DNA of 64,000 nucleotides from Perilla frutescens (lineage: Eukaryota > Streptophyta > Magnoliopsida > Lamiales > Lamiaceae). The notes beneath the pieces are model-generated. The model ran no database searches and was not told the origin of the DNA. It was given only the letters and a program-made list of their open reading frames with translations. Within the stretch, counting starts at the first letter, position 1, and the number at the start of each line of letters is the position of its first letter. This document shows, in pieces, positions 10,010 through 20,799 of this stretch. The translations under genes were made by a program, and so were the position numbers. The DNA lies in the NCBI GenBank assembly GCA_026008535.1, contig BRKX01000006.1:9818501-9882500 (forward strand). The letters are read 5' to 3'.

Positions 10010-12895
10010 GCGATTATTCAGGAACTACATGATCAAATGTCTCGAATGGCTTCGTCGATGAGCCAATTGGAGTTTCAAGGGAAATTACCTTCTCAAACTG
10101 TAGTTAATCCCAGGCGGAATGTGAGTGCAATCACTTTACGGAGTGGGAAAGAATTGGCCGAGCCAGCCAGAGAAAAGTAGAAGACAACTAGAAGAGAAGT
10201 TGAGAATGAGGCTGAAGTGGCGCCTCAAGATGGTGATCCGAGTATATCCAAGACAGATAGGCAGTCTGAGGCTTATGTAGTAAAGCCACCATTCCTATCT
10301 CGGCTTAACAAATCAAAGAAGGAAGAAGGTGAGAAAGAGATACTCGAGACCTTTCGAAAGGTGGAGGTGAACATTCCTTTGATCGATGCCATCAAACAGG
10401 TACCTCGATATGCAAAATTCCTAAAGGACCTGTGCACGAACAAGAGGAAGCTGAAAGGCAATGAAAAGATAAGCATGGGCGAGAATATTTATGCAGTCAT
10501 TCAAAAGAAATTGCCACCCAAATGCAAAGATCCAGGTATGTTTACTATCCCCTGTAAAGTTGGTAATCTGAGGATCGAGAGAGCTATGCTAGATCTAGGG
10601 GCTTCAATTAATGTCATGTCTCTTTCTGTATATTCTGCTTTGAATGCTGAACCTCTGAAAGAAACTGGTGTAATTATTCAACTTGCTGATAGGTCTAATG
10701 TATATCCTGAGGGAGTGTTAGAGGATGTGTTGGTACAAGTGAATGAGTTAGTTTTTCCTACTGATTTTTATGTGTTGAACATGGCTGAAGAAGGTTATTC
10801 TAACTCGGCATCTATTTTGCTAGGAAGACCATTTCTTAAGACTTCTAGAACTAAGATTGATGTGCATGATGGTACCCTCTCTATGGAGTTTGATGGAAAT
10901 CTAATTAGGTTCAATATTTTTGAGGTTATGAAATATCCTAATGAGGTTTCTGGTGTTTTTATGCTTGATGTGATTGATCCTTTGGTCGAAAAGGTGTTTG
11001 AGATCTCTGATTCTGATTTGTTGAAAACAGTTTTGACTAACGCTTTTGATCTCAAAGAATTATAGGTTCTTGGTAGCACCTTTGAGATAGATGAAAATTT
11101 GCAGGCTGCAGTCCACGAATTGGAGGCTTTAAAGCCTGAAGTCCAGCCTGTTTACAAATTAGAGTTGTCTATCTCTCATGTGAAATTTCTCCCTTCAATT
11201 GTGCAGGCACCCAAGCTGGATTTGAAGCCACTTCCTGCGCATCTCAAATATGCATTTTTAGGAGATAATGACACTCTGCCAGTCATAATCTCGAGCAAGC
11301 TTCAACTAGTGAAAGAAGAAAGATTGGTTCGAGTGCTACGGGAGTACAAAGAAGCTATTGGCTGGACCATAGCAGACATCAAGGGACTAAACCCTTCGAC
11401 TTGCATGCACCGAATCTTGTTGGAGGAAGATAGTAAGCCTTGTCGTGATCCTCAATGACAGCTTAACCCCACCATGACTGAAGTGGTAAAGAAGGAACTC
11501 TTAAAACTCCTCATTCGTTGGATTCTTTTGCTTCAAGAATTCGACATTGAGATAAAGGATAAGAAAGGCTATGAGAATCTAGTTGCTGACCATCTTAGCC
11601 GGTTGCCCACAAGTGAAGCACCGTGACCGTTGCAAGATGCATTCCCAGATGAGTGTCTCTACTCTGTGCAGACTTTTACACCCTGGTACGCCGATATAGT
11701 TAACTATCTGGTAACTAAGGCTTTACCAAGTGATTTGTTGAGAGCTCAAAGAGATAAAATCAAAAGTGATGCCAAATATTATGTCTGGGATGAGCCTTAC
11801 TTGTGGAAGTTTTGTTTTGACCAAATCATTAGGAGATGTGTTGATGAGCATGAAATTCCTTCCATCTTGATGTTTTGTCATTCCCATGCATGTGGTGGAC
11901 ACTTTGGTCCTAAAAAAACTGCTAGGAAAGTCTTGGAGAGTGGGTTGTTTTGGCCTAATATTTTTCATGATTCATATTTGTTTTGCAAATCTTGTGAAAT
12001 GTGTCAAAAGACTGGAAGCATAAGCCATAGAGATCAAATGCCCCTCAATCCTATCCTTGTTTGTGAAATTTTCGATATTTGGTGCATTGATTTTATGGGA
12101 CCTTCTCCCAAGTCTAATAACTATGTCTACATCATTCTTACTGTTGACTATATTTCTAAGTGGGTTGAAGCGCAGGCTACTCGTACTGACGATGCTAATA
12201 CTGTTGTTAAGTTTGTCAAGTCCCACATCTTTGATAGATATGGCACACCTCGAGCCATTATCAGTGATCGTGGTACTCACTTATTCAACAAAGTGGTAGG
12301 CGCATTATTTAAGAAGTACAACATAACCCACCAGACCTCTACTGCTTACCACCCACAGACAAACGGCCAAGCTGAGGTTTCTAATAAAGAGGTGAAAGAA
12401 ATTCTTGAGAAGACTGTGAGACCTGATTGAAAGGATTGGAGTTTGAAGCTCAATGACGCGCTTTGGGCGTACAGAACGGCTTTCAAAACCCCTATAGGTA
12501 TGTCTCCTTTTCGGTTGCTTTTTGGTAAACCATGTCACTTACCCGTTGAGCTTGAGCATAAGGCTTTCTGGGCCATTAAACAACTCAACATGAGTGTGGA
12601 TGAAGTTGGAACTCATAGAAAATTGCAGCTACAAGAGTTGGAGGAAATCCGAAATGATGCCTATGAAAGCTCCAGGATCTATAAAGAAAAGACAAAGCGC
12701 TTTCATGACCAAGTTCTCACTAGAAAGACTTTCACTGTTAGTCAAAAAGTTTTGCTTTACCATTCCAAGCTGAAATTGTTTCCTGGAAAATTGCGCTCTA
12801 AATGGTTAGGGCCCTTTGTTGTCACTAACGTGTTTTCACATGGTGCAGTTGAGATTAAGAGTTTTAATTCGGGAAAAATTTTCAAGGTCATTTGA
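10010..12895 (+). pseudogene. pol of the Athila element: protease, RT/RNase H remnant, integrase
   Basis: One reading frame can be followed from about 10,010 to the TGA at 12,893-12,895, with stops inside (among them a TAG near 10,179, and at 11,063, 11,456, 11,624 and 12,428). The C-terminal gag tail (VSAITLRSGKEL) leads into an aspartic protease with the active-site variant LDLGAS (about 10,580). The pre-RT segment (IGWTIADIKG, CMHRILLEED) follows to 11,458. The RT is then cut: KKELLKLL joins directly to IRWILLLQEFDIEIKDKKG, the RNase H end, at about 11,505, so most of RT and RNase H is missing although the frame is kept. Integrase is nearly complete (11,650-12,890), with the Asp of CIDFMG, the Asp of ISDRG and the Glu of GQAEVSNKE visible. 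Confidence 0.9.
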
Positions 12896-13647
12896 AGCCA
12901 TTCTATGAGGGATTTCAAGTGCAAAGCGTTGATTGTATTGGGCTACAAGAGCCCCATTACTCACCTTGAGGAGTGGGAACATCGGGCATAACGACGATAA
13001 CCAAATGCGCTTGGGGGGAGGCCACCCACCTCGTTTCTCTTTGTTTTTAGTTTTTGTTTTGTTCCTTTTATTTTCTTGGTTGTTTTTGAGGCACTAACAA
13101 GCTAACAAGTGATGATTAGAATCTTTGTGGTTGTTTTGAGTGAATATAGGTACCCATTTTTTTTGGAGAAATTTCGTGCTGAAGGAAGCTGCTAATAAGG
13201 CATGACCATGCCTTATTTTGCAGAAGCTCCTGTTTGGATTTAGTGAAGAGAGACGTGTGATGGCTTTGTTCCACTTAGGAGGGGAGTTATTTATTTATTA
13301 ATTAATTAAAAAAAATCAAAAAATCAGAATTAGTGTTGATAGTTTTTTTTTTTACTTTATCTTATTAGAATAGGAATAGAGTCAAAGTCTTTGGAATAAG
13401 TCAAAATCCCCCAATCCCTAAATTGAAGAACCCTAAACATCGAGACTCATCTTCATCGCCTCTCAATCGCCATCTTCCGGCGAACCTCCATAGCCGCCGC
13501 TCTCCACGCCCGCAACAGCTCTCCGCCTCTGAACCACTGCCGTCCGCCGCCCACTCGTCGGAACCTCCTCTGCCGCTGTCCCCCCATCTCTCATAGCCCT
13601 CTTCCTCTTATGCTAAGTATGAGGGGGAAGCTCCTGTTCTTTTCTCC

Positions 13648-14637
13648 ATGGCACCGAAGAAGCCGCCCGTAGTCCGAGCAACACAATCCCATACCTATAC
13701 CGATGAGCCACCGGAAAGGAAAAGGTCCCGACTAGGACGAGGACTCAACACACTTCCACCGCAAGAATCAGATTTGAACGGGTGTTTGAATTTCTCCTCA
13801 AGGTCTGACAAGAGCAAATATGACGATATCCGGACTCACGATATCGTCCCTTGTAAGTGCATTCATGTCCCCACTTTGGATACTCTTGGTATTCTAGATG
13901 AAGTTAGGGAATTGATTGCTAGTATTGGTTGGGATGCTTATTTTGGTATTAATGGTCCGGCATATGTTGAGCTCATTCGTGAATTCTATACCACATTTTC
14001 CTTTAACAAGTCGGAGAGCATGTCACTTGATACACCAGGGGTACTGCAGTTTCAATTGATGGGGAAAGTGTTCAAGTTGTCTATCACACAGTTCAATATT
14101 GCATTTGGTTTTGTTGACGAGCATGAGGAGCAAGTAGAGCCTTATTTGAGCAGTGCATGTGATTATGATCGAGGTTTCTACCCTTATGGTTTGTATAGAC
14201 AGTGGTCCTCTAGTAACTACTACAACCCGAGCTCTTCCAAAGCATGTTTCCTCCATAGTGTGGCATTGCGGTACATTCATAAATTCTTGGCTTTCACCTT
14301 CTCGGGACGCAAGGATGGCGCTAATATGTTGAACAAGGCAGAATTCTTCTTCCTTTGGTGTATGATGGAGAAGAAGAAAGTAAATCTTGGATGCTGGCTT
14401 GCAAGTCAATTCTCGAATGCACAAGTACAAGGCCGTAAATTGATTTTGGGCTCTCTTATCACACACTTGGCCACTAAGTTGGGTGTCTTCGACCCAGATG
14501 ATCATGACTTGCACGAGGCTTGTGCAATGCAGCCTCTTGACTCGGATACTTTAGAGGTGATGGGTATGATTTCAACGAAAGACGGGAATATTACCTATCC
14601 ACAGCATCCACAGCCTCCTAGAAGACGCTTCTACTAA
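13648..14637 (+). CDS. Athila ORF1/env-like protein (open for 329 codons)
   Basis: This ORF lies downstream of integrase, where Athila elements carry an extra (env-like) gene. The translated block with FTFSGRKDGAN, AEFFFLW and WLASQF resembles the ATHILA ORF-1 protein family (Pfam PF03078, from memory). No transmembrane helix is evident. The start ATG is preceded by a GC-rich stretch (13,440-13,570). Unlike gag and pol it has no stop for 329 codons. In the same frame beyond the TAA the translation continues as a Ser/Gln-rich tail with one further stop, ending in PPPPPQ and TAG at 14,832, so the original ORF was probably about 65 codons longer. Its function is unknown; no activity is implied. 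Confidence 0.75.
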   Translation: MAPKKPPVVRATQSHTYTDEPPERKRSRLGRGLNTLPPQESDLNGCLNFSSRSDKSKYDDIRTHDIVPCKCIHVPTLDTLGILDEVRELIASIGWDAYFGINGPAYVELIREFYTTFSFNKSESMSLDTPGVLQFQLMGKVFKLSITQFNIAFGFVDEHEEQVEPYLSSACDYDRGFYPYGLYRQWSSSNYYNPSSSKACFLHSVALRYIHKFLAFTFSGRKDGANMLNKAEFFFLWCMMEKKKVNLGCWLASQFSNAQVQGRKLILGSLITHLATKLGVFDPDDHDLHEACAMQPLDSDTLEVMGMISTKDGNITYPQHPQPPRRRFY

Positions 14638-14872
14638 TTCGATTCCACCTCCGGTGATAAGGGTCCGCATCATGCTGAGGCTTCTAGTTCCTCAGGTCCA
14701 TCCATACATGCCCAATTGAATGCGATGCATCAAGACATTAGCTCCTTCTAAGCCGATTTCCACACTATACAGTCACAGCTAGCCGCCTACTTTGCTAGTG
14801 TCGGGTTCACTCCGCCTCCGCCTCCTCAGTAGCCGATTTCAGGGCAGTCCTCTTTTCTCTCTTTTGCAAATA

Positions 14873-14912
14873 CATTGAGGACAATGCATTTCTTAAGTGT
14901 GAGGGGGGTTGG
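14873..14912 (+). promoter_or_regulatory. Internal PPT-like block of the Athila element
   Basis: The block ATTGAGGACAATG...TTAAGTGTGAGGGGGG is nearly the same as the block directly in front of the 3' LTR (16,218-16,253), yet lies about 1.35 kb upstream of it. The gag-only element at 54.7-62.0 kb has the same arrangement. Confidence 0.7.
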
Positions 14913-16217
14913 TTTGATTTTTATTGTGTTCTATTTTCAATTGTTGTTTGTTGTTTGTTGGTGTTGTTTTTGTCTTTGTTATTTGCTTTTTGTATTTTCT
15001 GTTTAGTTTTTATTTTCTTTTTGTTGAAAAAAAAATCTCTCTTTCTAATTGGTAGTTCTTGTCCCTTGCTATGATTTAAATTGTGATGCTTCATTAAGAT
15101 GAATTGATGTACAGTTGAGTATTGGCATGATTTGATTGAGTTTACATTCTCTACACCTTGGTCTTTTGCTTTTGATGATGAATTGAATGAAAAATGTGTG
15201 GAATGATATGCCAATGACCTTTATTTTGGAGAGTTTTGAGCTTGAGCATCACTTAATTTAATTGTTCCTTCTTTCCATGTGCGAATGTCATGCATAGTTG
15301 ATTATCTTCTAGAACTTGCTTTGTTATGCATTTGGGATTACCTCAGTGATGTGGAATGTGAAAAAGGGCAATTAGGAAAAGCCAATTTTAGCCTTCTATT
15401 TGAGCTTACCTTTGAAGAAAAATCCCTAGATAGCCGTTTTGAGCCTTGGCCTATTTTTATTGAATTTTAACCGCATTACTAGCAATGTTTATCCTTCTTT
15501 GTTGTGATTTCCATGTTTTGATCCCTTCTATTGAAGGAATGTGTATACTGGTTCATTTGGGTTGGTATTGTGATTTGGCTAAATTTAGGGAGTAGAAGTG
15601 AAGTGCTTGAGATTGGTTTTAAAAAAAAATAGAAACAAAAAAGGGGGAGTTTGGAGCTGTGATTGGGAAGTGAGAATTGAAAAAGAAAAAAAAAGATTGT
15701 GAAAAAAGGGGGAATGAAAGACTTGGAGAAGGTTGAAAGGAAAGAAAATTTTTTTGTTGATTAGAGCCTTCTTGTGTGGAAAAAGGAAAAAGGATGGGAA
15801 ATTTGTGCCATTCCTTCAATTTTGGAGCCTAAATATGCTTGTTTATCCACCCCAACCTGAAGCCCCGTTACAACCAAAATTGAAGTCCCTAATTTTCCAT
15901 TTTTACTCACTGTTTGGTGCCTACTTGATATATTTGCAAGCTTATGGAAGGGTCTTCTATGTTTTGACTTGAGAGTCCAGATATTTGAGCCTTAAACACA
16001 TTTGAGCGATTTTGAATGAATCTTGGTGAGGGTGTTGAATTCCACTGCACTTGGATTTTGATGAATCATGGAAGTATTTGATTATTGGTGTTAGTGGTAG
16101 AAATTCATTCCTTTCATTGTTGGTGCTTAATTTGTGTATTAGTTCATTTATTTGGAGCATTATGACTTGGCTTGTGAAAGGGCATTGAAGTAGTTTTTGT
16201 TTTGGTTTTATTCTCTT
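14913..16217 (+). other. Non-coding stretch between the two PPT-like blocks of Athila
   Basis: About 1.3 kb, T- and A-rich, with oligo-A/GA tracts around 15,620-15,720. Short ORFs are present on both strands but none resembles a known protein. The corresponding stretch of the second Athila-type element (56.1-57.36 kb) has similar length and composition. Confidence 0.7.
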
Positions 16218-16253
16218 GCTTGAGGACAAGCAAAGCTTAAGTGTGAGGGGGTT
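16218..16253 (+). promoter_or_regulatory. Polypurine tract of the Athila element
   Basis: The block CTTGAGGACAAG...TTAAGTGTGAGGGGGTT ends directly at the 3' LTR start (TGATAAG at 16,254). In the retrotransposon life cycle this is the plus-strand priming site. Confidence 0.85.
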
Positions 16254-17568
16254 TGATAAGTTGCATATTTGCACCTATTTTTAGGTGATTTTCCCTTGTT
16301 TTACTAAGCTTTGTTGTGCGTTTATTGGGATTTGATGATCTTTTGAGTTTTGCAAGGGAATAAAGGTGTTTTGTAGGAAAGAAGGCTATAATTATCATTT
16401 TGGAAGCAAAAGTTTTAAAGAGTTTCGAGTAGGAAGAGTCCAAGAGCTTCTGGCAGATAAGGCATGGCCATGCCCCAGTCTGCAGGCGGGAATTAATTCA
16501 TAAAATCACCAGTGGGACCCAGCAGAGATATAGATGGACGAAATTCTTGCTTCCAATCTACGATTTTTCACAAGGAAAGAGCCTTAGAGTCCAAGAAGGA
16601 GTAGAAAACTTACCATTGGGAGAGAGGAGAGAGGGAATACAATATCTAGAAGACACATATATATCCGGAATCCATTTTTCTCTCTCCAGACTCACGCCAT
16701 TCACGAAGAGAACGCAGATTTCATAGTTTTCATATTTTTTTTCAGACTTTGTTTTTATTCTATGATGATGTTCTAAACACTTTTATAGCGAGAGGATAAT
16801 CAAGACTCGGATTCTACACATTTGTGAGATCGAATTGGTTTTATCATAATTTATTTCTCTCTTTATTTATAAATCCTCCGTTTATCATTTCTATTATTGT
16901 TTTAATGTTTATGCAAAGTGCACGTTGTATGATTGTTAGAATGATTTCTTGCTAGTGAATTATCTAGATCCATAATTGTCTAGATTATCTGCCTAAGTAG
17001 CGCAATTAGATAGATTGGGGGTAAACAGTCCCGCTTTCGACACTTTGGGGATTTATGATCTTATCTGAACGGGTCATCGTATGATTTTCGTGGGTTTGAA
17101 ATGGTGTTTCTCTGGTTCTTAATGTTGTTAGTAGATTTAATTCTATGGTCGTACCTAGGATTGCCTATTAATTAGAGAAGTAGTCAACAGTCATACCTTG
17201 GCTGCCGAATAATTAAGGAGAAATGAGGTTGTTAGGTCGTACCAATAGCCATAGCCAATTTAGAGAGAGAAGTGAATTATATCTGTGCATCTTTGATCAA
17301 ATTGTGTAGTCCGTTGTCGAGATTATTCTTGAGCTAGATATTTCTCTTATTTGATCTTCGTTTATCATTTTATTTCTTTGCCATTTAATTGATTTCGTTG
17401 AATTATTTTAATTCCAGTATTCAAAACCCCCCATTTAGTTTTAGGATTTTAGATAAAAAGATTAATATTTAATTTACTAGTCTCTGTGGTTCGACCCTAC
17501 TTGCTACTATTACAATTTATTTGGATATTGAAAAGCAGGTTTATTTTTGTTGGTTTCGACACCCATCA
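16254..17568 (+). repeat. 3' LTR of the Athila element
   Basis: 1315 bp, aligned end to end with 7380-8693. Scattered substitutions, mostly transitions. Confidence 0.95.
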
Positions 17569-17589
17569 ATAGGATTAGTTTGCATTATA

Positions 17590-17651
17590 ACTACACACAC
17601 ACACAGATATATACATGTACATATATATATATATATGTATATATATATGTA
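17590..17651. repeat. (CA)n/(TA)n microsatellite
   Basis: A short CA run followed by TA-rich dinucleotide repeats between TIR element B and the next TIR element. Confidence 0.8.
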
Positions 17652-18326
17652 GGGAAAAGATCAAATGAGAACCCTTCCCCTAGGTGGGAACTAGGAACCA
17701 ATCCTAGCTTTTGTTTGACTCAATCTGGACGGTCCAGATTAAATCAGATTTAAGTGGATGGGCGGTGGCATTCCTGTAGTTTTCAGAAACTTTATGGACG
17801 AAGGGGTAATATAGTAATTTAATAATTCTTCCCTTTTGTTCTGAGGCTAAAATGAGAATCGCATGATGCTAAAATGATCGAAGTAGGATGCTAAAATTGA
17901 TGTGACATTTTCCACTAGGGTTCACCGTTCCCAATTAGGGTTTATTATGTTCCGATTAGGGCTCTGATCCCAACTAGTAATTATGAGATTCCCATTAGGG
18001 TTCACTGTCCCCAAATAAGGTGTATTGCATTTCATTTCAATGAAATCATCGTTCCATTTTTTGTTTATCAACACATGCTAAAATGAGAAATGCATGAGGC
18101 TAAAATGAGCGAAGTCGGATGCTAAAATTGAATCTGGGCAATTTCTGAGTGACTGAGTTCAGTTCCGATTTTTCCCTTAATGAGATGCGCGAATTGAAGA
18201 TTTTCACGATAATTACAAAAATGCCATCGAAAATCTGGATGGATCTAGGGCGTCGATTTTGCATGATGGACGGATGGGATCGGTTCCTGGTTCTCACCTA
18301 GCGATTGGTTCTCACCAGATCCCATC
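17652..18326. mobile_element. Small TIR element, about 0.67 kb
   Basis: The left end holds TGAGAACCC...GGTGGGAACTAGGAACC. The right end, read in reverse, holds GGTGAGAACCA...GGTGAGAACCAGGAACC, giving imperfect inverted ends of about 50 bp. It sits between (TA)n tracts, so the target duplication cannot be read. The inside repeats 'gctaaaatgagaa' motifs and 'ccaattagggttca', as in the neighbouring TIR elements. Non-coding. Confidence 0.55.
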
Positions 18327-19025
18327 ACTATATATGTATATATAATATATGCATATACATATATGTGTAGGGGTGGATTTAGTAAGAACCCACTAGGAAC
18401 TCATCTTATCTACTAAATAGCTAAATCTGAACAACTACGATTAAAAGCATGAGCACGGTGGCAAACTTGAAAATAAGAGGAAGATTGAAAGTCGATCAAT
18501 TTATTAAATTCAAAATTGAAACAAAATTCAAAAAATGATTAAATGGGTATAATATAGCTTATAAGGAGAGAGGAATTGAATTTTAAAAAAAGTGACATCA
18601 TCATGTTTTAAAAAATTCTTAAAAACTTTAAACGATCATAATTTATTCATTTTTAATTTGATTTATGTGAATCATTTATCAAATTAAAGCTATTTTCATA
18701 CTCTTTCATTTAAGATCCATAGTGTATATGTTTATTTGAAAAAAAATAGATGAAAATTTTGGACTAATAAACCCTAATTGTGATGTGAGCACGACTTTAG
18801 CATAATGTTTGAATTGATTTTAGCATGCATGATATTTCGTTTGTTTTAACATGATGCAATAAAAAAACTAATTAGGTTATAATAAACTTTAATTGAAATG
18901 TAATCATCCCTAATTGGGATTAATAAAAGCATAATTAAGTTGTAATAAAACATAATTTGGAGAACATGTTGTAGTATACAGTGCTAATATAATTTCACAA
19001 AAAAATGTATTGAAATGAGTGTAAC

Positions 19026-20488
19026 TGTTGGGGTTTTCTCGAATTGTACCCCACAGGATCTATTTGGATGCCATTAATTCTAACTCATGTAAATCATAAT
19101 TTTATGTGTGACATTAATTATCCTATGTTGAATTAACATGCAAGTTTCAATTTCGAATCTATTGCAGCGGAATAAAATGAAATCTATCGAAATCGGTACT
19201 TACATATTTTGTCGGGTTGCTCACGGGATTAAAGATCTAATCCCGTTGTTGATGGAGAACACATGATCATGGTGAATCTTCATGGTGTTTGAAACACACA
19301 TCTCCAATATTCTACTTCTTGATCTTCTGCTGTATTCTCGGACCTTGTTTAGATGCAGAGTGGGCTGCAGACTACTAAACGGTTGTGGAAACTCTAAGAA
19401 TCAAGAGAACACTTAGAGGGGCTGTATTGGATGTGTTTTTCCTTATAATTTTCGTGGCCCCCCTCCCTTATTATAGGGGAGGGGGTGAAAATTAACTCTC
19501 CAAACCCTATTGGGCTTGGGCCTCCCACTCTTGTTCCATTCCCAGTCCACTTAGGTCATATCGGGCTACAACAGGGATCTAGAAGAATATTGAATTGGCC
19601 TACTAATTTATTTAATTTCTAATATCCATGACATGGATATAAATAAATAAATTGAGTATTATTTTTATTCCATTAAAGAAATAATACTGACCTACCAATT
19701 TAATACATGTTTGCGAATATGATTTCTCCTTTAGTTCAGCCATTCCCCATGTTTAAGATATAATGTCCATTAATTAATTATGTAAGCTTCTGACATCTAT
19801 AATTAATTAATGTCTTGTTCCTTGAGTAGTACCGCACGATTTCCGTTTATTATGATAAGAATAAATTAATATTCTGCCTGCAGGGCTTTCCATGATCCTT
19901 GTGCTTCCTCAAGGGGACACCACCAACCTGGCGCACCAGGACACGGTGCTCTTGCATATTGCATGACACATCATGTATACACTGTTATTACCCAAGATAT
20001 CGAGTTTATTGACCCATAAAAGGATCTCACCCATTGATAAATCAAAGTAACAAACAATGCACACATATGCTCATCAATAAAACATGAGTTCAGAACCCGA
20101 ACTCTGTGGATCTTTATTCTCTCACTTAAGGTCAGAATAGAGAACAGTATCCTATCGTGATCCTCCTCAATACACAAGCCAGTGTACTAGAATAATCAGT
20201 TAGTCAAGATAAACTAACTATCAGATTATTCTGCGGTGTACCAATGGTGGGTTCAGGACCATCTAAGCCGTGAGCCTTTTAATACATTGCAAGAAATCCG
20301 ATGATATAATCTCTACCGTGTGTTGACCCACACCATATCATCTACAGTGCAAGTATATGGAAGCATGCATATAAATATATAACAATAAATATATACACAA
20401 ACAGTGAATGAAATTATTATTCAATCTATATTATCTTAATATTGTTTATTGTATACAAAGACAAGCTTTCCAGTATACAAAACCAACA
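19026..20488 (-). repeat. 3' LTR of the copia element (left in window)
   Basis: 1463 bp, the same length as its partner at 26,474-27,936, differing by a few percent. A 68-codon frame at 19,971-20,177 recurs in the partner and is not a gene. Confidence 0.95.
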
Positions 20489-20504
20489 ATCTCCCACTTA
20501 TACT
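20489..20504 (-). promoter_or_regulatory. Polypurine tract of the copia element
   Basis: Read on the minus strand, TATAAGTGGGAGATT directly precedes the LTR start. Confidence 0.75.
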
Positions 20505-20799
20505 CTAAGCATGTATTTCAAGTATAAACAACGCATTGGCTAACTCTCCAACATAACATAAACTCCAAAACGGCCCCGGGTCTGCAGTAACTCCCATTAT
20601 CTCCACTTGACCATTGAAGGTCTGAGCTTGGAAGGCTCGTGAATGGGACAACCATTTTTGTCTTCCAATGCAATCTTGACCACTGCCACATCTTCCTCCC
20701 TTATATTTTGTATAAGGTGGTACTTTAATCCTATGTGTTAATTTCCCCATGGTCTCTGGATTCCTTTTCAAATTTGCTACTGTACTGGAGTTATCACAG

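Larger units (their letters stand above)
7380..17568 (+). mobile_element. Athila-type Ty3/gypsy LTR retrotransposon, RT-deleted
   Basis: A 10.2-kb element with 1.3-kb LTRs starting TGATAAG and ending CCATCA, flanked by an exact 5-bp TSD ATAGG (7375-7379 and 17,569-17,573). Order on the plus strand is LTR, primer-binding site, gag, protease, remnant of RT/RNase H, integrase, env-like ORF, an internal PPT-like block, the PPT and the LTR. The order PR-RT-RH-IN, the variant DLGA protease site and the extra ORF after integrase identify Ty3/gypsy of the Athila kind. Several in-frame stops and the missing RT make it non-autonomous. The LTRs differ by a few percent by eye, so the insertion is not very recent. 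It splits TIR element B. Confidence 0.95.

Noticed and set aside
10273..12538. Antisense and shifted frames over the Athila pol region
   Set aside because: Shadows of the sense-strand protease and integrase frames.
19971..20177. 68-codon minus-strand frame, repeated almost identically at 27,419-27,625
   Set aside because: Both copies lie in the two LTRs of the same copia element, so the conservation comes from the LTR pair, not from a gene.
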